Shown: one piece after another, positions 8,619-17,823 of the stretch
Layout of the letters: each line of letters opens with the position of its first letter
Numbering within the stretch: the stretch's first letter is position 1
Origin: Pseudomonadales bacterium
GTDB taxonomy: Bacteria; Pseudomonadota; Gammaproteobacteria; Pseudomonadales; Azotimanducaceae
Direction of reading: 5' to 3'
DNA: 64,000 bases
Assembly (NCBI GenBank): GCA_019634925.1
Contig: JAHCAL010000007.1
Location: 78,746-142,745, forward strand
Notes under the pieces: generated by a model
The model's input: only the letters and a program-made list of their open reading frames with translations
Database searches by the model: none
What the model was told of the DNA's origin: nothing
Program-made: the position numbers and the translations under genes

Positions 8619-10118
8619 ATGCGCGAGCGTCACACCGCCTGCATCCTGACCTGGGTCTGGATCCTGCTCGCGTGGACGGGCCATGCCACGGCCGGCGCGG
8701 CCGGCGCGCCCGGCGCCGCTGGGCCTGTGCGCCTGTCCGCCGACGTCGAGGGCGCGCTCGCACTCTTCGACCGCTGGCTCGATGCCCACCGTGCATATGC
8801 GGCGATTCCCGGTATTTCCGTGGGGATCGTTCTGGGCGACCAACTCGTCTGGCAGCGTGGCTACGGCCTCGCCAATCCGGCGCGCCGGCTCGCGGCCAAC
8901 GCCGAAACCCTGTACAGCATCTGCTCCATCTCCAAGCTCTTCACCAGCATTGCGGTCATGCAACTGCGCGACGCCGGGGCGCTGGAACTCGACGACCCGG
9001 TCGCCCAGCACCTCGAGTGGTTCGCGATCGAACCGGACGGCCCGGTCAGCGGCCCGGTCACTATCCGTGGCCTCCTGACCCATGCGTCTGGGCTGCCGCG
9101 CGAGAGCCCCGGCCGCTACTGGAGCCCGCCGGACTTTCCGTTTCCGCCGCGCCTGGGTCTGATCGAGGCGCTGCCGCGGCAGGCCATGCTGTACCCGGCG
9201 TTCCACCGCCAGCAGTATTCGAACCTCGGCATGGTGCTGGCCGGTGAGATCGTCGCCGCGCGGGCCGGCCAGCCGTTCGAAGCCTATGTGCGCGCACGAA
9301 TCCTCGAGCCGCTCGACATGCGGGGGACCGTGGCCGGGTTCCCGAGACGCCTGCAGGGCACCACGCTCGCCGTCGGCCACGGGGCGCGCGACCGCGATGG
9401 CCAACGGCCGGTGATGCCGCCCTTCGATACGGGCGCCCTGCTGCCTGCGGCGGGGCTCACGTCGAACGTGGTGGACCTCGCCCGCTTCGTCGCCTGGAAT
9501 TTCCGGACCCTCGACGGCGTCCCCAACCCGGTGCTGGCAGCGCCGACGCTGCGCGACATGCAGCGCGTGCACTGGACCGATCCCGACTGGACGACCACCT
9601 GGGGCCTCGGATTCGAGGTACGCCGGGTCGACGACCAGACGCAGGTCGGGCATGACGGCGCCTGCCCCGGATTCAACACCAGCGTGGCGCTGCTGCCGGC
9701 GCACCGGCTCGGCATCATCGTGCTCACCAACGCGAGCGGCCACGACCCGCTGGTGATCGTCGACAACGCGCGTGCGCTGCTGCTGCCGGCGCTCGACCGG
9801 GAGCCGACAGCGGCGGATCGCGAATCGGCACGGGATGACGCGCGCCGGCTCGGCCCCTACACCGGGCGGTACGACGGCCAGCCGTGGAGCGGCGAGGTCG
9901 TGGTGGTGCGCCACGGGGCGGAACTGCGGGTGGCCTGGCTGCCGACCGACGACGTGGCACAGGGGGCGCTGCGACTGCGCCACGTGGCCGACGACCGGTT
10001 CCGGCCGGTTCGCGACGACGACGGCCTGCCCGGCGAGGACTGGACCTTCGAACGCGACGCGGACGGCAACATCGTCGCCCTGCGCACGCACGCGCTGCGA
10101 CTGCCGCGGATGCCCTGA
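8619..10118 (+). CDS. Beta-lactamase-fold serine hydrolase, exported
   Basis: 499 aa. Class C beta-lactamase/penicillin-binding-like hydrolase. The nucleophile motif is S103-I-S-K106, the second motif is YSN (in QQYSNLGMVLAGE) and the third is HDG in QVGHDGACPGF. A signal peptide-like stretch covers roughly residues 8-30. An extra C-terminal domain follows the hydrolase fold from about residue 390. Such proteins are usually esterases or peptidases acting in the periplasm, not antibiotic-resistance enzymes; the substrate is unknown. The start lies two bases after the methyltransferase stop. A second family member is at 16083-17258. Confidence 0.86.
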   Translation: MRERHTACILTWVWILLAWTGHATAGAAGAPGAAGPVRLSADVEGALALFDRWLDAHRAYAAIPGISVGIVLGDQLVWQRGYGLANPARRLAANAETLYSICSISKLFTSIAVMQLRDAGALELDDPVAQHLEWFAIEPDGPVSGPVTIRGLLTHASGLPRESPGRYWSPPDFPFPPRLGLIEALPRQAMLYPAFHRQQYSNLGMVLAGEIVAARAGQPFEAYVRARILEPLDMRGTVAGFPRRLQGTTLAVGHGARDRDGQRPVMPPFDTGALLPAAGLTSNVVDLARFVAWNFRTLDGVPNPVLAAPTLRDMQRVHWTDPDWTTTWGLGFEVRRVDDQTQVGHDGACPGFNTSVALLPAHRLGIIVLTNASGHDPLVIVDNARALLLPALDREPTAADRESARDDARRLGPYTGRYDGQPWSGEVVVVRHGAELRVAWLPTDDVAQGALRLRHVADDRFRPVRDDDGLPGEDWTFERDADGNIVALRTHALRLPRMP

Positions 10119-10167
10119 CGGTAGTAGCATCCCGGCTGAACCACACGGCTGCAGCGGGAGACATACG

Positions 10168-11469
10168 ATGGCCGATCTGCTTGCGCTTTCGACCGCGATC
10201 ATCGACCAGGGCAAGGGCACCAACGAGGTGGGGCCGATCAACCGGATCAATCACCAGCTGTCCGTGCTCGGCGACCGCGTTGCGATGGTCGAGGCCTTCT
10301 CGCACTGCGTGCTGTTCGAGACCGACGACGGGCTGGTCGCGTTCGATACCTCCAATCCGCAGGGCGGACCGCGCGTGGTCGCCGAGGCGCGCCGTTGGCG
10401 TGACCGGCGTTTCAATACGATCGTCTACACCCACGGGCACGTCGACCACGTGGGCGGCTGCGGCGCGTTCATCGAGGACGCCGCGGCGCGCGGCGAACCG
10501 CGGCCGCGCGTGACCGGCCACGAGAACGTCCCGAAACGCTTCGATCGTTACGACTTCACCAACGGCTACAACCTGGTCATCAACGAGCGCCAGTTCGGCC
10601 AGTTCCGCCGGCGCGGCTACGGCATCGCCGACGGCGACCGCTTCCTGCCAGCGAGCTCGCCGAAGCCCGACCTGACCTACCGCGAGCGGCTCGACCTCGA
10701 CGTCGGTGGGCTCGGCATCGAACTGCACCACGCGAAAGGCGAGACCGACGACCACACCTGGGCCTGGATCCCGGAACACAAGGCGATCTGCGCCGGCGAC
10801 TTCTTCATCTGGAACTTCCCGAACGCCGGGAATCCCCAGAAAGTGCAGCGCTACCCGGTCGAGTGGGCCGCGGCGATGCGCGCCATGGCGAACCAGGGTG
10901 CCGAGCTGTTCCTGCCCGCGCACGGCCTGCCGATCGGCGGTACGGCGCGAATCCGCGCGGTGCTGACCGACGTGGCCGACGCGCTCGAATTCCTGGTGCG
11001 CGAGACCATCACAATGATGAACGACGGTGCGCGGCTGAACGACATCGTCCATTCGGTGAAGATCGACCAGGCGGTACTCGAGAAGCCCTATCTCAAGCCC
11101 ATGTACGACGAACCCGAGTTCGTGGTGCGCAACATCTGGCGCCTGTACGGCGGCTGGTACGACGGCAACCCCGCCAACCTGAAGCCGGCACCGGAACGCG
11201 CGCTGGCGGCGGAACTCGCCGACCTGGCCGGCGGCGCGCTACGCCTCGCGGAACGCGCGCTCGCGCTCGCCGAGACCGATATCCGGGTCGCCTGCCACCT
11301 GGCGGAACTCGCGGTGCAGGCCGAACCGGACAACCAGCGCGCACACGCGGTGCGGGCGGAAGTCTTCCAGCTGCGCCGCAACCGGGAGACCTCGCTCATG
11401 GCCAAAGGCATCTTCGGCTACGCGGCCAACGAATCGAAAAGCCGGGCGGGCGATCCGCCGCCGTCGTGA
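10168..11469 (+). CDS. MBL-fold hydrolase with alkylsulfatase-type dimerisation domain
   Basis: 433 aa. Metallo-beta-lactamase fold with the zinc motif H89-G-H91-V-D93-H94. The C-terminal third, including a conserved WRLYGGWYDGNPANLKP-type block, resembles the dimerisation domain of SdsA/BDS1-type alkylsulfatases. A sulfatase or related hydrolase function on alkyl esters is therefore likely but the substrate is inferred. No export signal is evident. GCGGGAG sits seven bases ahead of the ATG. Its last four bases overlap the dinB start in GTGA. Confidence 0.85.
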   Translation: MADLLALSTAIIDQGKGTNEVGPINRINHQLSVLGDRVAMVEAFSHCVLFETDDGLVAFDTSNPQGGPRVVAEARRWRDRRFNTIVYTHGHVDHVGGCGAFIEDAAARGEPRPRVTGHENVPKRFDRYDFTNGYNLVINERQFGQFRRRGYGIADGDRFLPASSPKPDLTYRERLDLDVGGLGIELHHAKGETDDHTWAWIPEHKAICAGDFFIWNFPNAGNPQKVQRYPVEWAAAMRAMANQGAELFLPAHGLPIGGTARIRAVLTDVADALEFLVRETITMMNDGARLNDIVHSVKIDQAVLEKPYLKPMYDEPEFVVRNIWRLYGGWYDGNPANLKPAPERALAAELADLAGGALRLAERALALAETDIRVACHLAELAVQAEPDNQRAHAVRAEVFQLRRNRETSLMAKGIFGYAANESKSRAGDPPPS

Positions 11470-12596
11470 GCGGCGCGCCGCGCCGCATCGCGCACCTCGA
11501 CATGGACGCGTTCTTCGCGTCCGTGGAGCTGCTGCGGCGCCCGGCGCTGCGCGGCCTGCCGGTCGTGGTGGGCGGGCGGCGGGCGGGCGAAATGCGCCTC
11601 GCCGAATACACCGGCCGCGGCGTGGTCACCACCGCGACCTACGAGGCACGGCGATACGGTGTCGGCTCGGGCATGGGTCTGATGAAGGCTGCGGCACTCG
11701 CGCCCGACGCGATCCTGCTGCCCGCCGACTTCGATGCCTACCGGAGCTACTCCCGCCGCTTCAAGGCCGCGGTACGCGCGATCGCGCCGGTCGTCGAGGA
11801 TCGCGGCATCGACGAGATCTACATCGATCTGACCGATCTGCCGGGCGCAACACGACTGCTCGCAGGCCGCATCAAGCAGGCCGTGCGGGCGGCGACCGGG
11901 CTTTCGTGTTCCATCGGCGTGGCGCCCAACAAGCTGCTCGCCAAGCTCTCCTCGGAGCTCGACAAGCCGGATGGACTCACCATCCTGACCGAATCGGACC
12001 TCACCACACGGATCTGGCCGATGCCCGTGGCGAAGATCAACGGCATCGGACCCAAGTCGACGGCGCGCCTTGCCGAACTGGGCATCGGTACCATCGCCGA
12101 GCTGGCGGACGCGGATCCGGCCGTACTGATCACCGAATTCGGCCGCAGCTACGGCGCCTGGCTGCATGCGGTCGCGCACGGGCGCGACGACCGCCCGCTG
12201 GTCACCCATGCGGAACCCAAGTCGATCAGTCGCGAAACGACCTTCGAGCGCGACCTGCATCCACGTGCCGATCGCGCAGAGCTCGGTGAACGCTTCACCG
12301 AGCTCTGCGCGCGCGTCGCTGACGACCTCGAACGCAAGGGCTACCTCGGCCGCACGATCGGCATCAAGCTGCGCTACGCCGATTTCCGCACCCTGACCCG
12401 GGACATCACCCTTCCGGCGCCCGTGGCGCGTGCGGCGGAGCTGCGCCATGCGGCGGGTCGGTGCCTGCGGCGGGTGCCGCTCGACCGCCGGCTGCGACTG
12501 CTCGGCGTGCGCGTGAGCGGCCTGATCCGCATCGATGAATTCACCATGGCGCGCCAGACTGCGTCGCCGCAGGCCGAACTCGCTCTCGGGGACTGA
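11466..12596 (+). CDS. dinB: DNA polymerase IV (Y-family translesion polymerase)
   Basis: 376 aa. Error-prone polymerase that copies past damaged bases. The N-terminal metal-binding motif is HLDMDAFFASVE (D12, D14) and the second catalytic block is GIDEIYIDLTD. The helix-hairpin-helix segment is INGIGPKSTARLAELGIGT, and the little-finger domain follows. The start is GTG, overlapping the preceding stop as GTGA; no LexA-type box can be placed directly in front because the upstream DNA is coding. The coupling to a metabolic operon is unusual for dinB, which is often SOS-regulated on its own. Confidence 0.93.
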   Translation: MSGAPRRIAHLDMDAFFASVELLRRPALRGLPVVVGGRRAGEMRLAEYTGRGVVTTATYEARRYGVGSGMGLMKAAALAPDAILLPADFDAYRSYSRRFKAAVRAIAPVVEDRGIDEIYIDLTDLPGATRLLAGRIKQAVRAATGLSCSIGVAPNKLLAKLSSELDKPDGLTILTESDLTTRIWPMPVAKINGIGPKSTARLAELGIGTIAELADADPAVLITEFGRSYGAWLHAVAHGRDDRPLVTHAEPKSISRETTFERDLHPRADRAELGERFTELCARVADDLERKGYLGRTIGIKLRYADFRTLTRDITLPAPVARAAELRHAAGRCLRRVPLDRRLRLLGVRVSGLIRIDEFTMARQTASPQAELALGD

Positions 12597-12636
12597 GTGC
12601 GCGCCTCTGGCTCGCCAGGCGCACGAGCAGAGCGGG

Positions 12637-13836
12637 TCAGCCGACCAGCAGACGGCGCAGGTAATCGTTCAGAAACATTCCGTCCGGATCGAGCGCGGCT
12701 CGATGGCGCTGGAACGCAGCAAAATGCGGGTAGAGCGCCGCCAGGTCCCTGGACTCGAGCCGATGCAGCTTGCCCCAGTGCGGTCGTCCGGCGTGATTGC
12801 GGCAGATCGCCTCGGCGGCATCGAACAGCGGCCGGTAGTCGCGCTCCGCGCCCTGGTGGACGGAGAGCGTGACCGTCTCGCGGCCCTGCGCGGTGCTGAG
12901 CAGGATGTCGTCCGCCGCCAGCGTGCGGTATTCGATCGGCCACGGCAGCTTCGGGAAGTCGCGCAGCAGCATGGCGCGCAGCTCGAGAAAGCAGTCCCAT
13001 CCCGACGCGAACGGTACCGAGTACTCCATCTCGTTGAAGCGTACGTCGCGCTCGCTCGGAAACGCCTGCCAGGCGGGCGCGATGTACTCCCGTTCGCCGA
13101 GCCGCGCCGGCGCGGCGTCGGTCTTGTTCAGCACCTTCATCTCGCAGGCATCGGTACTCGGCGTCCAGAAGAACTCGAAGTGCCGGTTGTGCTCGATCAG
13201 CGCGGCATGCTCCGCCGCACACTCGGCGAACGGGCACGACCAGGTCCGCTCGTGGAGGTTGAAGGCTGGATCGAGTGCTACGGTTGCATCGACCATGATG
13301 CCGAACACCCCCTGGCCAACCTGCGCGGCCCGGAACAGCTCGCCGTCCCGCTCACGGGTCAGCTCCCGCACGCTGCCGTCGGCGGTGACCAGCGTCATGC
13401 CGATGAGGAAGTTCGGCAGGCTCGGCAACGTACGACCCGTGCCGTGCGTGCCGGTCGAGAGCGCGCCGGCCAGCGACTGGCGGTCGATGTCGCCCTGCTG
13501 TGGCAGCGACAGGCCTTCCGCCCACAGCAGCGGGCCGAGCGCATGCAGCTTGGTCCCGGCGCCGATCGTCGCCGTGCGCCGCACGCGATCCACCGCTCGG
13601 ATGCCGTCGAGCGCATCGAGCACCACGATCACATCGTCGGTCCAGAACGGCACGAAGGAATGCGCGCTGCCCACGCAACGGACCGTGCGAGCCGCGTCAC
13701 GCGCCGCGTGCACGGCCGTGACCACCTGCTCGACGTCGGTCGGGGCGACGACCCGGGCGCGATGCCGCTGACTGCCGGACCAGTTGTGCCAGTCGGCTGG
13801 CTGCACCGCGGAGCTCGGACTCTGCGTCACGGCCAC
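12637..13836 (-). CDS. FAD-linked sugar-lactone oxidase (ALO/gulonolactone oxidase family)
   Basis: 399 aa. N-terminal FAD-binding PCMH domain with the motif CVGSAHSFVPF, whose histidine aligns with the covalent flavin attachment site of this family, and STGTHGTG further on. The C-terminal ALO domain ends with the HWGKLHRL block typical of D-arabinono-1,4-lactone oxidase and L-gulonolactone oxidase. It probably oxidises an aldonolactone or a polyol with oxygen or another acceptor. GTG 13836 is taken as start; a second in-frame GTG lies at 13830. It converges with dinB and follows a substrate-binding lipoprotein by five bases. Confidence 0.85.
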   Translation of the reverse strand: MAVTQSPSSAVQPADWHNWSGSQRHRARVVAPTDVEQVVTAVHAARDAARTVRCVGSAHSFVPFWTDDVIVVLDALDGIRAVDRVRRTATIGAGTKLHALGPLLWAEGLSLPQQGDIDRQSLAGALSTGTHGTGRTLPSLPNFLIGMTLVTADGSVRELTRERDGELFRAAQVGQGVFGIMVDATVALDPAFNLHERTWSCPFAECAAEHAALIEHNRHFEFFWTPSTDACEMKVLNKTDAAPARLGEREYIAPAWQAFPSERDVRFNEMEYSVPFASGWDCFLELRAMLLRDFPKLPWPIEYRTLAADDILLSTAQGRETVTLSVHQGAERDYRPLFDAAEAICRNHAGRPHWGKLHRLESRDLAALYPHFAAFQRHRAALDPDGMFLNDYLRRLLVG

Positions 13837-13841
13837 GGCCC

Positions 13842-15026
13842 TCAGTACGTGATCGACTGTTCGAGCTCGACCCAGCGCCGGTTCTGCACCTGCGAGAGGA
13901 CCGACTCCGATGCACCGCTGTGTTTGTCGGGCCCGAACGACAGCCGGTAGCCGAACAGGTCGGTGTAGTCGTCGATGCCCTCCAGCGCAGCGAGAAAACC
14001 CTGCAGCGTCAGGTCACGGCCGGCCCGCTCCAGCGCCAGCACGAACACGTCGGCCGCGCGGTAACCCTCCATGGCGGCGAGGTCGGGTTCCTGACGATAG
14101 GCCGCCACGTACCCGTCCCACCAGGTCCGCACCGGCGCCGGCATGTCGTCGTCCGCATACAGCCGCGCCATGTGCACGAACGCGTAGTAGCCGTCGGCCG
14201 CCTCCGCATCCGCGATGGCCTGGGCGTAGGTCGCGTTGTTGCCGACCCAGTCGACGTCCGTCCAGCCCATCTTGCGCGCGGCGTCGAGCACGAGAATCGT
14301 ATCGCGATGGACCGTGCCCATCAGCACCAGGTCGCAACCGGCACGACGCAGGCGCAGGATCGCGGCGGTGAACTCGGTCTGGGTCGGATGGTGCGCACTG
14401 GTTTCCGCGATGGACAGGTTCATCGCTGCGACCTGGTCCTGCACGGCCTCGAGGATCTCCTGGCCGTATTCGGTGTCCTGGTAGATCGCGCAGACGGCCT
14501 GCCGTCCGCGTTCCTCGACGAAGTATTTCACCGCCGCGCGGATCTCGTCGTAGTAGATGCCGCGTTGGGTGAACTTCAGCGGATGCAGTGGCTCGACCAT
14601 GGAGCGCGCACCGGTGACCGGAAAGATATTGGGCACACCGGCTTCGAACTGCTGGGTCATGACCGCGTTGTTCATCGGGGTACCGACCGCCAGCAGCATC
14701 GCGAATATCCCGTCACGGTTGATCAGCTTGTTCGCCGCCTGCACCGCGCGCGGCACCTGGTACTGGGCATCCTCGACCACGAAGCGGACGCGCCGGCCGT
14801 GCACGCCGCCCGCCGCGTTGAGCTCGTCGAAGCGCATGCGCGCGCCGTTCACCGAGCCCACGCCCCAGATCGCTGTGGCGCCCACGAGGTCGGTATGGGT
14901 GCCGACCACGATCTCGCCGTCGCTGACTCCACGGACCGACCCGCCACCGGCGGCATTGCCGGAGGGAGACTCGCCACCGCATCCGGCCAGCGCAAGTACC
15001 ACGACCACCAGCCATCGAACCGTCAT
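13842..15026 (-). CDS. Branched-chain amino-acid-type ABC transporter substrate-binding lipoprotein
   Basis: 394 aa. Periplasmic-binding fold type I of the LivK/UrtA kind. The N-terminus has a lipoprotein signal with lipobox LAGC (Cys16). The mature start SDGEIVVGTHTDLVGATAIWG is typical, as is the DAQYQVPRAVQAANKLI block. It would capture an amino acid, amide or aromatic/organic acid for an ABC importer. No permease is adjacent. The livFGMH set at 20188-23663 lacks its own binding protein, so this lipoprotein may serve it; that link is inference. GGGAG precedes the ATG. Confidence 0.88.
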   Translation of the reverse strand: MTVRWLVVVVLALAGCGGESPSGNAAGGGSVRGVSDGEIVVGTHTDLVGATAIWGVGSVNGARMRFDELNAAGGVHGRRVRFVVEDAQYQVPRAVQAANKLINRDGIFAMLLAVGTPMNNAVMTQQFEAGVPNIFPVTGARSMVEPLHPLKFTQRGIYYDEIRAAVKYFVEERGRQAVCAIYQDTEYGQEILEAVQDQVAAMNLSIAETSAHHPTQTEFTAAILRLRRAGCDLVLMGTVHRDTILVLDAARKMGWTDVDWVGNNATYAQAIADAEAADGYYAFVHMARLYADDDMPAPVRTWWDGYVAAYRQEPDLAAMEGYRAADVFVLALERAGRDLTLQGFLAALEGIDDYTDLFGYRLSFGPDKHSGASESVLSQVQNRRWVELEQSITY

Positions 15027-15191
15027 CGCCCGCTCCCGTGCACACCCGCCGACCCGGCAATCGCCCGAAGCCTACACGCTGGCCGGGAGCGACGCCAACG
15101 CGGCTGGGGTTCCGGACACGATCCGCACTCGCCCTGCCCGCGTTCGAGTGCGATGATCCACGCGACCGAACAATCCCAGGGAGCCAGGCAG

Positions 15192-16058
15192 ATGAAACTC
15201 GGACTCGTGCCCATCAACATCGGCGTCAGCGAACCCGCCCACATGATCGCACTCGCCCAGCGTGCCGAAGCGGCCGGGTTCGAATCCGTGTGGACGTTCG
15301 AGCACGTGATCGTGCCGCTCGACTACCAGTCGAAGTACCCTTACAACGCAACCGGCAAGATGGGCGTGGCCCCGGAAACACCCATGGTCGACCCGCTGGT
15401 GGCGCTGGCCGCCATCGCTGCCGCGACGAAGACGCTGCGCCTCGCCACCGGCGTCAACATCCTCTCGCAGACCAATCCGCTGCTGCTCGCCAAACAGGCT
15501 GCGAGCCTCGACTTCATGTCCGGCGGACGCTTCATGCTGGGCGTGGGAATCGGCTGGCTCGAGGAGGAATTCGTCGCCATGGGTACGCCGTTCGCGCGGC
15601 GCGGCGCGCGGTTCGACGACTACGTCGCGGCCATGCGCAAGGTCTGGTCCGGCGCGGTGGTCGAGCACAGCAGCGAATTCCTGGACTGGAGCGGGTTCAA
15701 GAGCTATCCCGTGCCCGCCCAGAACCCGCTGCCGGTCATCATGGGCGGCAACAAGGGCAAAATCCACGAGCGGATCGCGCGGCTCGGCAACGGCTGGTTC
15801 GTACCAGGCGGCGACCCGCGCGAGCTCGCGCCGCAACTCGCGGAACTTCGCGCGACCTGCGACCGCGTCGGTCGCGACTTCGCCGAGATCGAGATCACCT
15901 GCATGTGGCCCGGCACCGGCGGCATCGAGGCACTCGATGCGTTGGCGGCAGCGGGCGTGCATCGCGCCGTGGTGCCGCTGATGGCGCTCGGCAGCGACCC
16001 GGCCGGCGCGATCGACCGGCTCGGAACCGAGGTCATCGCGCGCCTGCGTACCGGCTGA
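15192..16058 (+). CDS. LLM-class (luciferase-like) flavin/F420-dependent oxidoreductase
   Basis: 288 aa. TIM-barrel luciferase-like fold: MKLGLVPINIG start, FESVWTFEHVIVP block, LATGVNILSQTNPLLLAKQAA and GGRFMLGVGIGWLEEEF. These match the TIGR03619-type family often labelled F420-dependent, though FMN use is equally possible in this organism. The substrate is unknown. ATG 15192 is favoured because the conserved N-terminal beta strand follows at once; an upstream in-frame ATG at 15153 would add 13 residues. It is divergent from the binding-protein gene. A related enzyme is at 37206. Confidence 0.85.
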   Translation: MKLGLVPINIGVSEPAHMIALAQRAEAAGFESVWTFEHVIVPLDYQSKYPYNATGKMGVAPETPMVDPLVALAAIAAATKTLRLATGVNILSQTNPLLLAKQAASLDFMSGGRFMLGVGIGWLEEEFVAMGTPFARRGARFDDYVAAMRKVWSGAVVEHSSEFLDWSGFKSYPVPAQNPLPVIMGGNKGKIHERIARLGNGWFVPGGDPRELAPQLAELRATCDRVGRDFAEIEITCMWPGTGGIEALDALAAAGVHRAVVPLMALGSDPAGAIDRLGTEVIARLRTG

Positions 16059-16082
16059 TCTGCCGCCACGCACGCGGCCTCA

Positions 16083-17258
16083 CTACGACGGGCGGGTCCG
16101 CCCGGGGGGCGACGGGCGGTCCCGCCCGAGGATCCGCAGGATGCGCGGTATCGTCCGGAACGGCACCGCGCCGGCAGTCGCCTGATTCACGGCACCGGCG
16201 ATGAACACATCGAGCGCGGGACAGTAAAACGTCCAGGTGCCCGTGGAACCCGTGTGCCCGAGCACCGCAGGCAACGGGCGCAGCGGCGTGAACAGGCGCG
16301 GCAGCGCGAAGCGCATGATGCCGAGCGAGTACTCGATCGGCCAGGATGGCGCGCGCAGCGCCGCCCGGTCGCGCGGCAGGCCGAACCGGCGCCATTCCCC
16401 GCACATGACGCCCCACGTCCCCGGTGCTGCGAACAGAATGCCGCGGGTCAGTGCGCGCAGGAACCGGATCAGGTCGCCGCTCGTACTGAACACGCTGTCG
16501 AGCGAGGTCAGGAGCGCCGGTCGGTCGAGCGGAACCGCACCGGCCAGCACGGTCGCGGGCGCAGGGCCGGCGCGGGCAGGTCCTTCATGACCCATGAACC
16601 ACGACCGTTCCATACCGAGCGGAACGAACAGTTCCCGGGCGAACAGCTCCGCCAGCGAGTCCCCGGAGACCGCCTCGAGCACCGCGCACAACAACCGATA
16701 GTTGGTGTCGCTGTAGCGCACGCGCGCACGCGGGTCGGAGCCTGACTGGGGTGGAAAGTGCGGTACCAGGTCATCGCGCACGCGCGCCACCACCGCATCG
16801 AGCGGGACCGCGCGATCCGCGCCGGCGAAGGCTGCCTCCACCAGGCTCTGGCCGCCGCGCGGCGCGTCCTCGAGGTAGTCGGCGAGCCCGGACGTATGCG
16901 ACAGGAGGTTGCGCAGCGTGATCTGGCCGGTGCGGTCGCGCCCGTCCACCCGGTGCAGGCCGACCAGGGACGAGCCGTCGAGGTAGCGCACCAGCGGATC
17001 GTCGAGTGCGAACAACCCGCGCTCGACCAGCCGCAGAACGACGGTAGCCGTCATGAGCTTGTCGATGCTGGCGATGAAAAACGGCGTATCGTCGGTCATC
17101 GCGCGGTCCGGTGCCGCCTGACCGGCGGCACCGGACCACAGCACGGCACCTTCGCCGGACTCGACCCGCAGCACCGCATGCGGTAGATCGCGGCGCGCGG
17201 CGAGCCGATCGACCAGGACCTCCAGGCGCTGTGCCATGACTACGTCCATATCGCCCAT
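16083..17258 (-). CDS. Beta-lactamase-fold serine hydrolase
   Basis: 391 aa. Second class C-type serine hydrolase of the window. The nucleophile motif is S64-I-D-K67, the YxN motif is YSDTN, and the third motif is HTGSTG. No convincing signal peptide is present, so it may act in the cytoplasm or use another start. It is likely an esterase or peptidase; the substrate is unknown. GGAG precedes ATG 17258. The C-terminus is Arg/Pro-rich and is encoded by two tandem GC palindromes. Confidence 0.83.
   Translation of the reverse strand: MGDMDVVMAQRLEVLVDRLAARRDLPHAVLRVESGEGAVLWSGAAGQAAPDRAMTDDTPFFIASIDKLMTATVVLRLVERGLFALDDPLVRYLDGSSLVGLHRVDGRDRTGQITLRNLLSHTSGLADYLEDAPRGGQSLVEAAFAGADRAVPLDAVVARVRDDLVPHFPPQSGSDPRARVRYSDTNYRLLCAVLEAVSGDSLAELFARELFVPLGMERSWFMGHEGPARAGPAPATVLAGAVPLDRPALLTSLDSVFSTSGDLIRFLRALTRGILFAAPGTWGVMCGEWRRFGLPRDRAALRAPSWPIEYSLGIMRFALPRLFTPLRPLPAVLGHTGSTGTWTFYCPALDVFIAGAVNQATAGAVPFRTIPRILRILGRDRPSPPGRTRPS
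16089..16128. repeat. Two tandem GC palindromes at a convergent gene end
   Basis: CGGGCGG-GT-CCGCCCG (16089-16104) and CGGGCGG-TC-CCGCCCG (16113-16128) are nearly identical 16-bp palindromes 24 bases apart. They lie in the last codons of the serine hydrolase, opposite the end of the LLM gene. They could form hairpins on either strand and act as REP-like or terminator-like elements. No T-run follows. Confidence 0.7.
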
Positions 17259-17336
17259 GGCGCTCCGACCTCCCGGTTGCGCGTCGGTATCGCGGCAGCG
17301 GAAGGCCCGGCACTCGCGGCGCGCCGGGCGGACCGG

Positions 17337-17750
17337 CTAACGATGGAACTCGCCTGCACGCTCCGGCTGGTACGTGACCTCTTCGATCCGCACCCGCAGC
17401 ACGCCACCACCCGGTTTCGGCCATTCGATCTCGTCGCCCTGCGACAACCCGAGCAGTGCGCTGCCCACCGGTGCGAGGATGGAGATCCGGCCGCTGCTGC
17501 CGTCGCTGTCGCGCGGATAGACGAGCGTCAGTTCGAACGCCTCGCCGGACGACGTCACGCGAAAGCGGACCGTGGAGTTCATGGTCACGACGGTCGGCGG
17601 AATCGCCCGCGGCTCGACGATCTCGGCCCGCGCCAGTTCGGCCTCGAGCGCGTCCTTCGCGGGAAAACTGCCGGGCGGCAGCGAATCGAGCAGCTTCTCG
17701 AGGCGCTCCGCATCGAGCGACGAAATGATGAGCTTCGGCCGGGTGTTCAC
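17337..17750 (-). CDS. rnk: Regulator of nucleoside diphosphate kinase (GreA/GreB-like)
   Basis: 137 aa, the usual Rnk length. The sequence follows Rnk closely: LIISSLDAERLEKLLDSL near the start, VVTMNSTVRFR in the middle, and the FKBP-like C-terminal part with LVYPRDSD, APVGSALLGLSQGDEIEW and the closing YQPERAG. Rnk binds RNA polymerase near the secondary channel and competes with Gre factors. It has only a short N-terminal coiled part, unlike GreA/B. The start is GTG, with GAGG five bases upstream; an upstream open frame exists but lacks family similarity. It seems monocistronic. Confidence 0.93.
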   Translation of the reverse strand: MNTRPKLIISSLDAERLEKLLDSLPPGSFPAKDALEAELARAEIVEPRAIPPTVVTMNSTVRFRVTSSGEAFELTLVYPRDSDGSSGRISILAPVGSALLGLSQGDEIEWPKPGGGVLRVRIEEVTYQPERAGEFHR

Positions 17751-17823
17751 GTCAACCTCGCACGGGGCGGCAGCGGTGCCGCGGACCGCGCAGTCTACCA
17801 TCCCGGGCCGGCGCTGGCCCCCG

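Noticed and set aside
8619..10118. Antibiotic-resistance beta-lactamase
   Set aside because: Motifs fit the broad serine-hydrolase family, which is mostly esterases and peptidases; nothing specific to resistance.
12597..12624. Imperfect hairpin between dinB and the lactone oxidase
   Set aside because: Stem is bulged and no T-run follows on either strand; not strong enough to call a terminator.
13920..15191. Large N-terminal extension of the LLM gene
   Set aside because: Lies opposite the binding-protein gene; the LLM fold starts at 15192.
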